Below, one piece after another: positions 16,200-26,014 of a stretch of DNA of 57,883 nt. Position 1 is the stretch's first letter; each line of letters begins with the position of its first letter. Made by a program: the position numbers and the translations under genes. The notes beneath the pieces were generated by a model. That model was not told the origin of the DNA, did not search any database, and saw nothing but the letters and a program-made list of their open reading frames with translations. Origin of the DNA: an uncultured Lachnospiraceae bacterium (GTDB taxonomy: Bacteria; Bacillota; Clostridia; Lachnospirales; Lachnospiraceae); the NCBI GenBank assembly GCA_947626985.1, contig CANQUG010000015.1, positions 1-57,883 of the forward strand. Direction: 5' to 3'.

Positions 16200-17063
16200 C
16201 TAGTTCCAGCGTCTCTTGGAAATAGACTGTATTGTAAGGAACAGACACACTGCAATCACCGAAAGGAAATATACGATGCCGGTAACATCCAAAATGCCAT
16301 TTGTAAAACTGTCAAAATGCCCGCTGATATTAAAAATTTCCAGGAACTTCTGTATTCCTCCCTCGAAGAAACTGGAATTTATAACATAAATGATAATCAG
16401 AGCAACTTCCCCCACAATACATACAGCCGCTGAAATTATGATATTCTTTACCATAGTATAAAAGATCATGGAGAGAGCAAAAATCAGTAATCCGAATGCA
16501 ATACAGGTGGACACGGATGTTTTTGAAAAAAATGAAGAAATACCGCTCATCATATAGAAAGCAAATAAAAATACAAAAGTTAAAACCGCAGCAATCACCT
16601 GGCTTTCCGTGATAGAAGAAAGAAACACTCCGATAGCCAGATTGGCACATCCCAAAAGGAAAAATCCCAGTACTGCAGTATAGGCAGTCTTAAAGGAAAC
16701 TTCACCAAATTTGCTCATAATCAGCGGATAAGTGCAGGTAATGGCAATTGCAACTCCATATACCGTTACCAGAGCAAGATATTTGCCCAGAACAATCTCA
16801 CCCACCGATACCGGAGATGTGAGAAGAAGCTGATCCGTCTTCTGTCTTCTCTCTTCCGCCAGAACGCGCATGGTAAGAAGGGGAACTCCGATCAGGAACG
16901 CAAAGGTCATAGAGCTGAGAGTATATTCAAATTTCGGATAAGCCGCCAAAAGCTGATAAGCTGTAAAATAAATTCCAGTCAGCACAAGCATAAAAAATAT
17001 AAACAGATAACCAATCATGGAAGTCATATAGCTTTTTACTTCTCTTTTATAAATAGCCGTCAT
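16200..17063 (-). CDS. ABC-2 type permease (GldF-like)
   Basis: Starting at 17063 behind AAGGGGG gives 287 residues: MTAIYKREVKSYMTSMIGYLFIFFM and six hydrophobic segments, with RQKTDQLLLTSPVSVGEIVLGKYLALV in the cytoplasmic loop, a signature of GldF-type ABC-2 permeases. The GTG/ATG possibilities further upstream would overlap the ATPase gene more. It forms the membrane channel for the ATPase encoded just before it, whose stop codon lies 4 bases upstream of this ATG. Substrate is unknown. The next gene downstream is the GldG-like gene, 13 bases away. Confidence 0.88.
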   Translation of the reverse strand: MTAIYKREVKSYMTSMIGYLFIFFMLVLTGIYFTAYQLLAAYPKFEYTLSSMTFAFLIGVPLLTMRVLAEERRQKTDQLLLTSPVSVGEIVLGKYLALVTVYGVAIAITCTYPLIMSKFGEVSFKTAYTAVLGFFLLGCANLAIGVFLSSITESQVIAAVLTFVFLFAFYMMSGISSFFSKTSVSTCIAFGLLIFALSMIFYTMVKNIIISAAVCIVGEVALIIIYVINSSFFEGGIQKFLEIFNISGHFDSFTNGILDVTGIVYFLSVIAVCLFLTIQSISKRRWN

Positions 17064-17067
17064 ACTA

Positions 17068-18192
17068 TCATTCCCCCTTTTCCCCATTCTCTGTATTCTC
17101 TGCATTCACCATATCTCTATCCTCTTCCTGAAAATCTCCGGAATCCTCCTCCGAAATTTCTGAAGCTGTTTCATTTACATCGTGAACCTCTGCAGAATCT
17201 GTCACATCCTGATTTTCCTGACCTGGAGCTTTCTCTTCATCTTTCTCAGCAGAATTCCCGTCTCCTTCCGTGAGCTCCAGGAATATCTCTTCAAGAGAAA
17301 CCTTTTTGGACTGCATTTCCAGAATCGGGCACTGTACATAGGCCATGGAATAGAATATCTTTTCCCTGATATCCATATTTTCTTCTGTAGAAATCTTCAC
17401 TCTCCATGTATTCTCTTCACTGCTCTCCTCCAGAGAAATGTCTTTAATACCTTCCACTTTATCCAAACCTTCCCTGATGACATTTTTTTCTCCCTTAATC
17501 AGCATGGAAAGGTTGTTCGATCCTTCCGCCAGCCTGCCCAGATTCTCCGGAGTATCGCTTGCCACAAGCTTTCCATGGGAAATAATCAGCACATAATCGC
17601 ACACTGCGCTGACTTCTGACAAAATATGAGAACTGAGGATCACCGTATGCTTTTCTTTCAGATCTTTAATCAGAGACCGTATTTCTATGATCTGCTTGGG
17701 ATCCAGACCTACCGTAGGCTCATCCAGAATGATCACTTCCGGATATCCCAGAACAGCCTGGGCCAGCCCCACTCTCTGCCGGTATCCTTTGGACAGATTC
17801 TTAATGAGACGGTTTTTCATGTCCGATATTTTTACCATATCCATAACTTCCTGAATCATGGACATTTTTTTACTCTTTGGGATTTTTTTAAGATCAGCCG
17901 CGAATTTCATGTACTCCAGAACTGTCATATCAAAATAGAGCGGCGGCTGCTCCGGAAGATATCCGATACATTTTTTGGCCTGCTCCGGCTCTTCCAGGAT
18001 ATCATGGCCGTCAATCACCACTTTTCCTTCCGTGGAAGCTATATAGCCGGTAATGATATTCATTGTGGTGGATTTTCCCGCCCCGTTGGGACCGAGAAAT
18101 CCGTAAATTTTTCCTTTCTCTATTTTAAAAGAAAGGTGGTCTACAGCCGTATGATCGCCATACCGCTTTACCAGATTGGTTACTTCAATCAT
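17068..18192 (-). CDS. ABC transporter ATP-binding protein with acidic C-terminal tail
   Basis: The 374-residue protein is a complete ABC ATPase: Walker A GPNGAGKST (about 34-42), Q-loop YLPEQPPLY, signature LSKGYRQRVGLAQA, Walker B VIILDEPTVGLD, H-loop SSHIL. It resembles GldA/CcmA-type subunits. After about residue 305 comes a 70-residue, strongly acidic, low-complexity tail (EKDEEKAPGQENQDVTD...EEDSGDFQEEDRD), unusual for the family and matching the acidic insert of the DUF4340 protein in the same operon. It starts at 18192 behind AGGAGGAG and powers the permease and GldG-like partner. Confidence 0.92.
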   Translation of the reverse strand: MIEVTNLVKRYGDHTAVDHLSFKIEKGKIYGFLGPNGAGKSTTMNIITGYIASTEGKVVIDGHDILEEPEQAKKCIGYLPEQPPLYFDMTVLEYMKFAADLKKIPKSKKMSMIQEVMDMVKISDMKNRLIKNLSKGYRQRVGLAQAVLGYPEVIILDEPTVGLDPKQIIEIRSLIKDLKEKHTVILSSHILSEVSAVCDYVLIISHGKLVASDTPENLGRLAEGSNNLSMLIKGEKNVIREGLDKVEGIKDISLEESSEENTWRVKISTEENMDIREKIFYSMAYVQCPILEMQSKKVSLEEIFLELTEGDGNSAEKDEEKAPGQENQDVTDSAEVHDVNETASEISEEDSGDFQEEDRDMVNAENTENGEKGE

Positions 18193-18260
18193 AAACTCTC
18201 CTCCTGTCTCCCTTCATACTATTCCCCGTAAAAAAGGTCCCATTTCAATATTCTATTATT

Positions 18261-18313
18261 CAATAGAAAAGGATACCTCCGGGACAAAAAAGATGGGGAA
18301 CCCGGAGACATCC
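18261..18313 (-). terminator. Terminator after rsmG
   Basis: On the minus strand, GGATGTCTCCGGG (18313-18301) pairs with CCCGGAGGTATCC (18283-18271), with a small internal loop, followed by TTTTCTATTG. It separates the rsmG operon from the ABC operon. Confidence 0.8.
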
Positions 18314-18399
18314 TCATAAAAGGCTTTAACCTTTTACATAATCAGTTTATGAAAGAAATGTGATAAAATATAGACTATTATGTGATGATTTTGTGAAAT

Positions 18400-19119
18400 C
18401 TATAACGGAGTTTTCTGAGGAATTCCCGCCTTCCTGGGATATTTTCGGGGAGTTCTGCGAATCTTTTTTATCACTACCAGAGACCTCTCCATCTCAGAGC
18501 CGGGAAGCGTAAAATAAGACAAATTATCAATTTTACCCCCGAGAACCTTAACAGCATATTCCCCCGCCCTGACCTCCTCCTGCACCTTACCGGATTTATA
18601 GGAAATAAAGATTCCTCCCTCTTTTACATAGGGAAGACAATATTCGCTCAAAGTCGACAGATTGGAAACAGCCCGGGAAACACAGAGATCATAGGTTTCT
18701 CTGTAATCCTTATTTTGAGCAAAATCCTCCGCGCGTCCATGAATCGTCTGAATATTCGTCAGCTGAAGGCGGCTGCAGGTCTCATTCAGAAAATTGATTC
18801 TTTTATTGAGAGAGTCCAGAAGAGTCACCTTCAGGTGAGGGAACACAATTTTCAGAGGAATTCCGGGAAATCCCGCTCCGGTTCCCACATCCATCACCGT
18901 CTTTATATCCTCCGGATTCAGAACCTTCACACAGGTAAGACTGTCCAGAAAATGTTTTAACAGCACATCCTCAAATTCCGTGATAGCGGTAAGGTTCATA
19001 ACCTGATTTTTTTCTATGAGAAATTCGTAATAAGATACAAACTGTTCCTTCTGCTTTTCGCTCAGCGAAATGCCCAGAGACGCCGCTCCCTGTTCCAATA
19101 AATCCAGACAATACAGCAT
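18400..19119 (-). CDS. rsmG: 16S rRNA (guanine-N7) methyltransferase RsmG (GidB)
   Basis: The 239-residue SAM-dependent methyltransferase modifies G527 of 16S rRNA. Motifs: VMDVGTGAGFPGIPLKI (SAM-binding loop), VTLLDSLNKRINFL, NIQTIHGRAEDFA and DLCVSRAVSNLSTLSEYCLPYVKEGG. The start at 19119 (MLYCLDLLEQG) has AAAGGA seven bases upstream; an earlier ATG at 19164 would overlap the mnmG stop. It follows mnmG within 34 bases, the classical mnmE-mnmG-rsmG order beside oriC. Confidence 0.95.
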   Translation of the reverse strand: MLYCLDLLEQGAASLGISLSEKQKEQFVSYYEFLIEKNQVMNLTAITEFEDVLLKHFLDSLTCVKVLNPEDIKTVMDVGTGAGFPGIPLKIVFPHLKVTLLDSLNKRINFLNETCSRLQLTNIQTIHGRAEDFAQNKDYRETYDLCVSRAVSNLSTLSEYCLPYVKEGGIFISYKSGKVQEEVRAGEYAVKVLGGKIDNLSYFTLPGSEMERSLVVIKKIRRTPRKYPRKAGIPQKTPL

Positions 19120-19153
19120 ATTCCGATCCTTTCCTGTATATTCAAGATGATTC

Positions 19154-21031
19154 TTATTTTCCATACTGCTCCAGATAAACCAAAAGAACAGAAATATCCG
19201 CCGGAGTAACTCCGGAAATTCTGGAAGCCTGTCCGATGGAAACCGGCCGGAACAGTTCCAGCTTCTGCCGCGCTTCAATACGAAGACTCCCCACTTTTTC
19301 ATAATCCAGATTTTCCGGAATCCTTCTGGCCTCCAGCTTACGGAACTGCTCCACCTGCTTTTTCTGCCGGCGGATATATCCGTCATATTTGATATTAATG
19401 TTGACCTGCTCCTTCACATCCCAGGGAAGAACAGGGCGCCCAGGATCGGCCGGTTCCAGAATTTCATAGGACAGCTCCGGCCGGCGAATCAGCTCCGCCA
19501 GTGAAATTCCTGATTTCAAAGGAGTACTTCCGTATGTTTCCAGAAGCTCATCCAGTACCTGAGAGCTACCGATATTGGTATGCTCCACTCTCCGGATTTC
19601 CTTTTGAATCAGAGCTTCTTTTTCCAGAACCTTTCTGTAGGTTTCTTCATCCACCAGACCGACTTCATAACCCTTTTTTCTGAGGCGGAGATCCGCATTG
19701 TCCTGACGCAGCAGAAGCCTGTATTCCGCCCGGCTGGTCATCATTCTGTAAGGCTCTCTGTTCTCTTTCGTCACCAGATCATCGATCAGAACCCCGATGT
19801 ATGCCTCTGAACGGTCAAGAACAAGCATATCCCTTCCCTTGACCCTCATGGCGGCATTGATACCGGCGATCAGACCCTGAGCAGCCGCTTCCTCGTAACC
19901 GGAGCTTCCGTTAAACTGTCCGGCGCTGAAAAGACCTTTGATCTTTTTAAACTCCAGCGTAGGATTCAGCTGTCTCGCATTGATACAGTCGTACTCGATC
20001 GCGTAGGCATTTTTTACGATTTTCGCATTTTCCAGTCCGGAAACGGAATGATACATCTCCTCCTGAACGTCCTCAGGAAGAGAGCTGGACATTCCCCCCA
20101 CATACATTTCATTGGTATACAATCCTTCCGGCTCTATAAATACCTGATGCCGGTTTTTATCCGCAAAACGGACGACCTTATCCTCGATGGAAGGACAGTA
20201 ACGTGGACCCGTTCCTTCGATGGCTCCGGAAAAAAGGGGCGAGCGATCCAGATTTTTCCGTATAATGTCGTGAGTGGTTTCATTGGTATAGGTAAGCCAG
20301 CAGGATTTCTGAGGAATCTGAACGGATTCCGGATCTGTGGAAAAGGAAAAAGGCACGACTCTCTCATCTCCGAACTGCTCCTCCATTTTGGTGTAATCAA
20401 TGGTATTTCCCGCAATCCTGGCAGGCGTTCCCGTCTTAAACCGAAACATTTCAATCCCAAGCTCCTTCAGGGAATCTGTGAGATAATTGGCCGCCTGCAG
20501 TCCGTTAGGCCCCGTATACGTACTCACATCCCCGTAAATACAACGGGCTTTCAGATAAGTTCCTGTACAAAGCACCACAGCCCTGCAGTAATACACAGCG
20601 CCGGAGTGTGTTTTCACTCCCCGAATTTCCCCGTTTTCCACCAGAAGACCTGTCACCTCACCCTGTCTGATGGTGAGATTCTCCGTTTCCTCCAGAGTTT
20701 TCCTCATCGCGTTGCTGTAAGCCTGTTTGTCCGCCTGAGCTCTCAGAGAATGCACCGCCGGACCCTTGGAACGGTTCAGCATTTTTGACTGAAGAAAGGT
20801 CTTATCAATATTTTTTCCCATTTCTCCGCCCAGCGCATCCAGCTCACGCACCAGATGACCCTTGGAGCTGCCTCCGATATTGGGATTGCAGGGCATTAAA
20901 GCAATACTTTCCACACTTACAGTAAACATTACGGTGGATAAACCAAGCCTGGCTCCTGCCAGAGCGGCCTCGCATCCGGCATGTCCGGCTCCCACCACCA
21001 CAAGATCACAGGTAACTGTCAGATTTTTCAT
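19154..21031 (-). CDS. mnmG: tRNA uridine-5-carboxymethylaminomethyl modification enzyme MnmG (GidA)
   Basis: The 625-residue FAD protein partners MnmE to modify wobble U34 of tRNAs. It has the dinucleotide-binding [20 protein letters not shown] (residues 11-30), the MnmG signature [50 protein letters not shown], and [17 protein letters not shown]. Length is standard. ATG at 21031 follows GGAGG at good spacing. It lies 45 bases downstream of mnmE. Confidence 0.97.
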   Translation of the reverse strand: MKNLTVTCDLVVVGAGHAGCEAALAGARLGLSTVMFTVSVESIALMPCNPNIGGSSKGHLVRELDALGGEMGKNIDKTFLQSKMLNRSKGPAVHSLRAQADKQAYSNAMRKTLEETENLTIRQGEVTGLLVENGEIRGVKTHSGAVYYCRAVVLCTGTYLKARCIYGDVSTYTGPNGLQAANYLTDSLKELGIEMFRFKTGTPARIAGNTIDYTKMEEQFGDERVVPFSFSTDPESVQIPQKSCWLTYTNETTHDIIRKNLDRSPLFSGAIEGTGPRYCPSIEDKVVRFADKNRHQVFIEPEGLYTNEMYVGGMSSSLPEDVQEEMYHSVSGLENAKIVKNAYAIEYDCINARQLNPTLEFKKIKGLFSAGQFNGSSGYEEAAAQGLIAGINAAMRVKGRDMLVLDRSEAYIGVLIDDLVTKENREPYRMMTSRAEYRLLLRQDNADLRLRKKGYEVGLVDEETYRKVLEKEALIQKEIRRVEHTNIGSSQVLDELLETYGSTPLKSGISLAELIRRPELSYEILEPADPGRPVLPWDVKEQVNINIKYDGYIRRQKKQVEQFRKLEARRIPENLDYEKVGSLRIEARQKLELFRPVSIGQASRISGVTPADISVLLVYLEQYGK

Positions 21032-21076
21032 AAATCCGTACGCCTCCGCTTCTGATCATTACATAACGAAACAAAT

Positions 21077-22450
21077 TTATTTCCCCATGCAGAATCTGCT
21101 GAAAATTTCATTTACCAGATCCTCTCCCACCGCTTCGCCTAAGATTTTTCCAAGACTTTCATAGGCGCTCATGAGATCAATGGAATAGAAATCCTCCGGC
21201 ATGCCGTCCTCAATGCTCCGCTTTACCAGCTTCAGGCTTTCGAAGGCCTGTGAAAGGGCCTCCTGATGTCTGGCGCTGGTGATATAAACCTCATCGTTAA
21301 AGGAGATATGTCCGGCAAAAAACATATCCCGGATCATTTCCTCCAGCTCGTCTATTCCGGTTTCCTCAAGAGCCGATATGGGAAGCACCGGTTTTTCCGT
21401 CACTCTTTTCAGTTCCTCCATATCCAGGCAGGGAGCAAGATCTGTTTTATTATAAAGAACAATCGTTTTTTTGTCACGGATCATGGATATAATTTCTTCA
21501 TCGTTTTCATCCAGAGGGGAGGAGGAATCCGCCACATACAAAATCAGGTCCGCGTCCTTCGCAATATCCCTGGCTTTGCCTACGCCGATTTTTTCCACCA
21601 CATCCTCCGTATTTCTGATTCCCGCCGTGTCGATCATCTGAAGCGTCAGTCCATGAAAATGAATATACTCCTCCAGAATATCCCTGGTGGTTCCTGCAAT
21701 ATCCGTGACAATCGCACGATTCTCCCCCAGCAGCACATTCAGCAGCGAAGATTTCCCTGCATTTGGTTTGCCCAGAATGACCGTACGGATGCCTTCACGG
21801 ATCATCTTTCCATCGGAGGCCGTTTCCAGGAGCTTCTGTATTTTTTTCAAAAGGTTATCCACAATCTTCTGCAGTTCCTGAGGATAACCTTCCAGGCTGA
21901 TATGTTCAGGATCATCCAGAGCAGATTCGATATAAGCGATCTGATACAGAATCTCGCCGCGGATATCCTGAATCGCTCTGTGAACGGAACCTTTCAGCTG
22001 ATTCATGGAATTTTTCAGGGCAAACTCATTCTTCGACTGAATCACATCCATAACTGCTTCCGCCTGAGAAAGATCCAGCCTGCCGTTCAAAAAAGCCCTC
22101 TTTGTAAATTCTCCCGGTTCCGCGACAACGGCCCCGTTTTTCAGAACTGTTTCAAGAACCCGCTTCATAGCCAGTACGCCGCCGTGACAGTCGATCTCCA
22201 CCGTATCTTCTCCCGTATAGGTTTTCGGGCTCTTCATGATCATGACCAGAACTTCATCGATACATTCTCCGCCGTCATAAATATAACCGTAATGAATGGT
22301 ATGATCCGGCGCTTTTCGAATATCCTTCTTCCCTCCCTTTGAGCGGTATACCCTGGAGATCACTTCCATGGAATCCTTTCCGCTCATTCTTACGATTCCA
22401 ATACCGGAAGGGCTCATAGCTGTGGAAATTGCCGCAATTGTTGAATCCAT
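21077..22450 (-). CDS. mnmE: tRNA modification GTPase MnmE (TrmE)
   Basis: Starting at 22450 behind GGGAGGAG yields 457 residues: MDSTIAAISTAMSPSGIGIVRMSG. An N-terminal tetrahydrofolate-binding domain is followed by the inserted G domain: G1 GKPNAGKSS, G2/G3 TTRD and DTAGI, G4 NKTD, G5 SALEE. The last residues FCMGK keep the catalytic Cys of the C(I/L/M)GK motif. It forms the (MnmEG) complex for cmnm5U34. A longer reading to 22537 lacks a ribosome-binding site and family similarity. Confidence 0.97.
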   Translation of the reverse strand: MDSTIAAISTAMSPSGIGIVRMSGKDSMEVISRVYRSKGGKKDIRKAPDHTIHYGYIYDGGECIDEVLVMIMKSPKTYTGEDTVEIDCHGGVLAMKRVLETVLKNGAVVAEPGEFTKRAFLNGRLDLSQAEAVMDVIQSKNEFALKNSMNQLKGSVHRAIQDIRGEILYQIAYIESALDDPEHISLEGYPQELQKIVDNLLKKIQKLLETASDGKMIREGIRTVILGKPNAGKSSLLNVLLGENRAIVTDIAGTTRDILEEYIHFHGLTLQMIDTAGIRNTEDVVEKIGVGKARDIAKDADLILYVADSSSPLDENDEEIISMIRDKKTIVLYNKTDLAPCLDMEELKRVTEKPVLPISALEETGIDELEEMIRDMFFAGHISFNDEVYITSARHQEALSQAFESLKLVKRSIEDGMPEDFYSIDLMSAYESLGKILGEAVGEDLVNEIFSRFCMGK

Positions 22451-22534
22451 AAACTCCTCCCTGCCATGTTCAGACAACGATTCCGAATTCGTGTACCTCT
22501 CGGACAGATCCGGAATCAGATATATTTTATGAAA

Positions 22535-22608
22535 CAAAAGATGTTATCCCAGAGAAAGACACGATGAACGTGTTATCCGCGCTTTCACCCTGGAATAACA
22601 TCTTTTTT
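22535..22608 (-). terminator. Long-stem terminator between jag and mnmE
   Basis: AAAAAAGATGTTATTCCAG and CTGGGATAACATCTTTTG (minus strand) are the arms of a long stem with an internal loop of about 38 bases. It probably reduces read-through from the jag operon into mnmE. Confidence 0.7.
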
Positions 22609-22610
22609 AC

Positions 22611-23744
22611 CTATGCGTTATATCTTTTTAATTTTACCACCACATGACGATAGGGTTCTTCTCCCTCGCTGATGGTTTCCACAAACTTGTTGCTCTGAAG
22701 AGCGGAATGAATGATCCTTCTCTCATAAGGATTCATGGGCTCCAGCACCACTGCCTTTCTGGTCTTCTTTACCTTATAAGCGATCCCTCTGGCCAGATTT
22801 TCCAGAGTTTCCTTTCTGCGTCTTCTGTAATCCTCCGTATCCAGTTTTACACGGATATAATTGGACTTTCCTTTATTTACCACAAGACTGGTGAGATACT
22901 GAAGAGAATCCAGGGTCTGTCCTCTCTTGCCGATGAGGATTCCCATATCCTCTCCCTCAAAAGCCACCTCCAGGCAGCCGTCTGTGGAATTATATCTGGA
23001 AACGATTTCCACCTCTCCCAGGTCCATAGCGGCGAATACGTCTCTCAAAAATACCACGGCACTCTCTTCCACCTGTTTGATCACCTCAGGATCTGTGATG
23101 ATTTCCACAGGCTTGGAAACCTTCACAGGCTTTTCCTTGGGCTGCTTGTCCTTTACAGGCTTCTCTTTCGGCTCTTTGGGAGCTTTTTCTTTCTCTTCCC
23201 TGATTTCTTTCGGTTCCTTCGGTTCTTTATCCGTTTTTTCCTTCGGAAGCTTCTCCCTGGGAGTTTTCTCTCTGGAATGCTTCTCCTTCGGAGGCTTCGG
23301 CTGTTTCTCCTTTAATTCTCTGGCTTCCTTAGGCTCCCTGGAAACCTTCATATCGCTGACTTCCTTCGGTTCCCCGGCCTCTTTATTTTCCCTTGGTTCC
23401 TTCGGCTCTTTCGGTTCCTTGGAAGGCTTCGGACCTTTAAATTCCTTTTTCTCTTTCTTTTCTCTGGGAACCTCCGGTTTCGGTTTCTCCGGCTTCTTTT
23501 CCTCCTTGATGGAATCCAGTTTTACATAATCCAAAATCTTCTCAAGCTCCACATCGTCAGAAACCGTCTCGACCTTTTTGCGGACTTTGATAATGGCCGG
23601 CTTGCTGCCGATTCCGAAAAATCCGGAGCTTCCTTCGGAAACTACCTGAATATCAAGCTGATCGCTGGACGTACCCAGTTCCATACATGCCTTCGTGATT
23701 GCTTCGTTTTTTGTCTTTGCAGAAAACTGAATATAATCCTCCAT
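22611..23744 (-). CDS. jag: Jag/KhpB RNA-binding protein with long charged linker
   Basis: 377 residues. The Jag-N domain (MEDYIQFSAKTKNEAITKACMELG...GSSGFFGIGSKPAIIKVRK) occupies 1-58. A Lys/Glu/Pro-rich low-complexity linker (KEPKEPKEPRE-type repeats) runs from about 75 to 220. Then come the KH-like domain (AAMDLGEVEIVSRYNSTDGCLEVAFEG, GILIGKRGQTLDSLQYL) and R3H domain (YRRRRKETLENLARGIAYKVKKT). KhpB acts with KhpA in RNA binding and cell-envelope control in Firmicutes. The linker is much longer than in Bacillus. It follows yidC by 21 bases, the conserved order. Confidence 0.93.
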   Translation of the reverse strand: MEDYIQFSAKTKNEAITKACMELGTSSDQLDIQVVSEGSSGFFGIGSKPAIIKVRKKVETVSDDVELEKILDYVKLDSIKEEKKPEKPKPEVPREKKEKKEFKGPKPSKEPKEPKEPRENKEAGEPKEVSDMKVSREPKEARELKEKQPKPPKEKHSREKTPREKLPKEKTDKEPKEPKEIREEKEKAPKEPKEKPVKDKQPKEKPVKVSKPVEIITDPEVIKQVEESAVVFLRDVFAAMDLGEVEIVSRYNSTDGCLEVAFEGEDMGILIGKRGQTLDSLQYLTSLVVNKGKSNYIRVKLDTEDYRRRRKETLENLARGIAYKVKKTRKAVVLEPMNPYERRIIHSALQSNKFVETISEGEEPYRHVVVKLKRYNA

Positions 23745-23765
23745 TGTAAAAAACCCCTCCGTTCC

Positions 23766-25049
23766 TTATTTCTTCCTGTTTCGTTCATCAAAATCTCTCA
23801 CCATATTTGCTTTGGCTGTAATACTTCCTGGTCTTGCATTCGAGGCTTTCTGGTAGGATTCTTCCACTTTTTTCAGCTTGTCTTCGCTGCTGGTATTTTC
23901 ATTTTTATTAATGTTTCTTACGCTCTGATGAGCCTGATTTGTAATCTTCTGAGGAGGAAGTCCCGCTTTTTCGCGTTTTTTCTCCATCTTTTTCAGATTC
24001 TCATTGACCAGATCATTAATATCCATCTTATTCAGATGACGATTAATGAGAACCTGCTGAACACTTCTCACAACCGCGCTGGAAATCCAGTAAATACCCA
24101 GACCTACAGGGAAAGTAAAACAGAATATGGCAGACATGATGGGCATTACCGTATTCATGGTTTTCATAGAATTGTTCATTGTATCATTGCTTCCGTCCGC
24201 CTGCGCGGGCTGGGGCATCAGCTTAATATTCAGCATCTGAGTGGCCCAGGACAGAATCGGAATCATAACGGCGGCAATTCCCAGAATAATGGCTCCGCCG
24301 CTGAAAGCTGCCTTGATATAGGTCATGGGCTGATCCGCAATATTCAGTCCCAGAAAATTCTGCATCTTGGAAATCTCCGACGCGGCGCCGTTGATCACGT
24401 CAGAAAATCCGGAAAACTGCTTCATGCCCGAAAGCTGATCCCACTGAGAGGGAGAAAGCGCATACAGAAAATCAATCACTGAATTTTTTGTAGCCTGATC
24501 GTTTTCCATAATCAGCCGTACCCGGGCCATACCGTTTTCCGTAATGAAATTCTGCAGAAGATCCGTATATCCGCTGACGCTTACGATTTTATCCACAGTC
24601 TGTGAAAAAAGAGTTTTCACGCTGGTCACGTAAGCGGGAATATTATAGATTACCTGCCACAGAGCAAGAAGCACCGGGAACTGTATGGCCAGCTGCACAC
24701 AGCTTCCTGTGGGAGACACTCCGTATTTCTGATAAACAGCGGAGGTTTCCTCCTGCATCTTCTGCATGGAAACCTGATCTTTCTTTCCCTGATATTTCTT
24801 CTGAACCTTCTGAAGCTCCGGCTGCATGATCGTGCTCAACTTGGAAAATTTCTGCTGCTTGATCTGCAGAGGAGTCATGAACAAATAAATCAGAACACTG
24901 AAAATGATGATACAAAGACCCAGATTCTGAATACCGAACAATCCGTCCAGCACCACGTAGATTCCATTCATGATCCACCCCATCACAGAGGCGATCTGAC
25001 CGATGATGGGCGTACTGTTCTTTGTAGCCAAAATCATATTCAAGCTCAT
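23766..25049 (-). CDS. yidC: Membrane protein insertase YidC/OxaA
   Basis: About 427 residues. The start is ambiguous: ATG at 25049 (MSLNMILATK) or an in-frame TTG at 25058. The 60KD_IMP core is clear: TPIIGQIASVMGWIMNGIYVVLDGLFG, IIIFSVLIYLFMTPLQIKQQKFSKLS with the substrate-groove Arg/Lys region, cytoplasmic coiled loop MQPELQKVQKKYQGKKDQ, then GSCVQLAIQFPVLLALWQVIY and C-terminal membrane segments. There is no lipobox, unlike SpoIIIJ of Bacillus. It inserts proteins into the cytoplasmic membrane with or without Sec. Neighbours yidD, rnpA and jag are the usual ones. Confidence 0.95.
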   Translation of the reverse strand: MSLNMILATKNSTPIIGQIASVMGWIMNGIYVVLDGLFGIQNLGLCIIIFSVLIYLFMTPLQIKQQKFSKLSTIMQPELQKVQKKYQGKKDQVSMQKMQEETSAVYQKYGVSPTGSCVQLAIQFPVLLALWQVIYNIPAYVTSVKTLFSQTVDKIVSVSGYTDLLQNFITENGMARVRLIMENDQATKNSVIDFLYALSPSQWDQLSGMKQFSGFSDVINGAASEISKMQNFLGLNIADQPMTYIKAAFSGGAIILGIAAVMIPILSWATQMLNIKLMPQPAQADGSNDTMNNSMKTMNTVMPIMSAIFCFTFPVGLGIYWISSAVVRSVQQVLINRHLNKMDINDLVNENLKKMEKKREKAGLPPQKITNQAHQSVRNINKNENTSSEDKLKKVEESYQKASNARPGSITAKANMVRDFDERNRKK

Positions 25050-25127
25050 TTCCAACAAACCTTTTTCCTCCTAGCTTCCTGAACTGACAGGAACTTACAT
25101 ACGTATTTTCCTCTCATACATTCCTGC

Positions 25128-25340
25128 TTACGGCACAGGGTCGTATCCGCCGCGGGAAAATGGATTGCACCGCAGGATTCTCCATACCGAGAGCAATCCT
25201 CCCCTGATGGCGCCGTATTTTTCAATTGCCTCCAGACCATACTGAGAACATGTGGGAATATAAGGACATTTCGTTCTCTTCATGGGTGATAAATAAATCT
25301 GATACAGTCGAATTATCTTAATGAGAATTTTCTTCACCAT
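25128..25340 (-). CDS. yidD: Membrane protein insertion efficiency factor YidD
   Basis: The 70-residue protein shows the family pattern: [61 protein letters not shown], including the conserved [10 protein letters not shown] and RCNPF...GGYDPVP motifs. Peripheral, amphipathic inner-membrane protein thought to aid YidC-dependent insertion. Its start overlaps the end of rnpA by 23 bases, a common arrangement. Confidence 0.96.
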   Translation of the reverse strand: MVKKILIKIIRLYQIYLSPMKRTKCPYIPTCSQYGLEAIEKYGAIRGGLLSVWRILRCNPFSRGGYDPVP

Positions 25341-25683
25341 TGCTTTTTCCCCATAAAATATGATGCCTGCCGGCCAGATGAAGCAAAGCGCTCTCTATTT
25401 CCTGATAAGTCCTTCCCCTGGCGGACGCCCTGGCGATCACTACAATATCCAAACCACTGTGAAACTGAATTTCATGTAACCGATAACTCTCTCTGATCAG
25501 TCTGGTGATTCTGTGGCGTACCACACTGTTCCCTACTTTTTTGCTTACAGATATTCCCAGACGATTCCCTTCGCGCCGGTTCTCCAGCGCATACATCACC
25601 AGATACCGATTTGCCTGCGATGTTCCAACCTTATATACATTTTGAAAATCTTTATTCTTTTTTAAGGACTCAGAGTATCTCAA
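25318..25683 (-). CDS. rnpA: Ribonuclease P protein component
   Basis: The 121-residue basic protein is the protein subunit of RNase P, which matures tRNA 5' ends. It has the RnpA signature [19 protein letters not shown] (RNR-type box), preceded by [15 protein letters not shown], and begins [20 protein letters not shown]. It lies 72 bases after rpmH and overlaps yidD. Confidence 0.96.
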   Translation of the reverse strand: MRYSESLKKNKDFQNVYKVGTSQANRYLVMYALENRREGNRLGISVSKKVGNSVVRHRITRLIRESYRLHEIQFHSGLDIVVIARASARGRTYQEIESALLHLAGRHHILWGKSNGEENSH

Positions 25684-25727
25684 AGAATCCTCCTTCTTTT
25701 ATTCCTGTCCAGGCAGAAATCAGATCA

Positions 25728-25757
25728 TAGAAGAAAAGACCACAAAAATGCGGTCTT
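25728..25757 (-). terminator. Hairpin between rpmH and rnpA (attenuator-like)
   Basis: AAGACC and GGTCTT pair around a 10-base loop and are followed by TTCTTC on the minus strand. It overlaps the rpmH stop codon and probably makes rpmH more abundant than rnpA. Confidence 0.5.
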
Positions 25758-25890
25758 ATGCTGATAAGCGCTTTCTTCCCTTTAATCTCCTTGCAGCTAA
25801 TACCTTGCGTCCACCCTTCGTGCTCATGCGGGCTCTGAAGCCGTGAACCTTCGCTCTGGATCTTTTCTTTGGCTGAAATGTCATTTTCAT
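25756..25890 (-). CDS. rpmH: 50S ribosomal protein L34
   Basis: The 44-residue product reads [18 protein letters not shown], then [20 protein letters not shown] and RKRLSA. This is textbook L34, very basic, packed against 23S rRNA. It begins at the ATG at 25890 behind GGTGGC and a purine-rich stretch. It heads the leftward rpmH-rnpA-yidD-yidC-jag operon with a strong promoter 60 bases upstream. Confidence 0.98.
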   Translation of the reverse strand: MKMTFQPKKRSRAKVHGFRARMSTKGGRKVLAARRLKGRKRLSA

Positions 25891-25948
25891 GGGAAAGCCA
25901 CCTCCTGTCTATCTTCAAGTTTTTATTTTCGCTTAGAACATCATTACA

Positions 25949-25977
25949 ATTATATTCATAAAAATGCCATTCGTCAA
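25949..25977 (-). promoter_or_regulatory. rpmH promoter
   Basis: TTGACG (25977-25972), 17-base spacer, TATAAT (25954-25949), directed at rpmH. Near-consensus housekeeping promoter. Confidence 0.85.
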
Positions 25978-26014
25978 GCAAAATTAGCAAAATTAACAAA
26001 TGTGTAATATAGAC

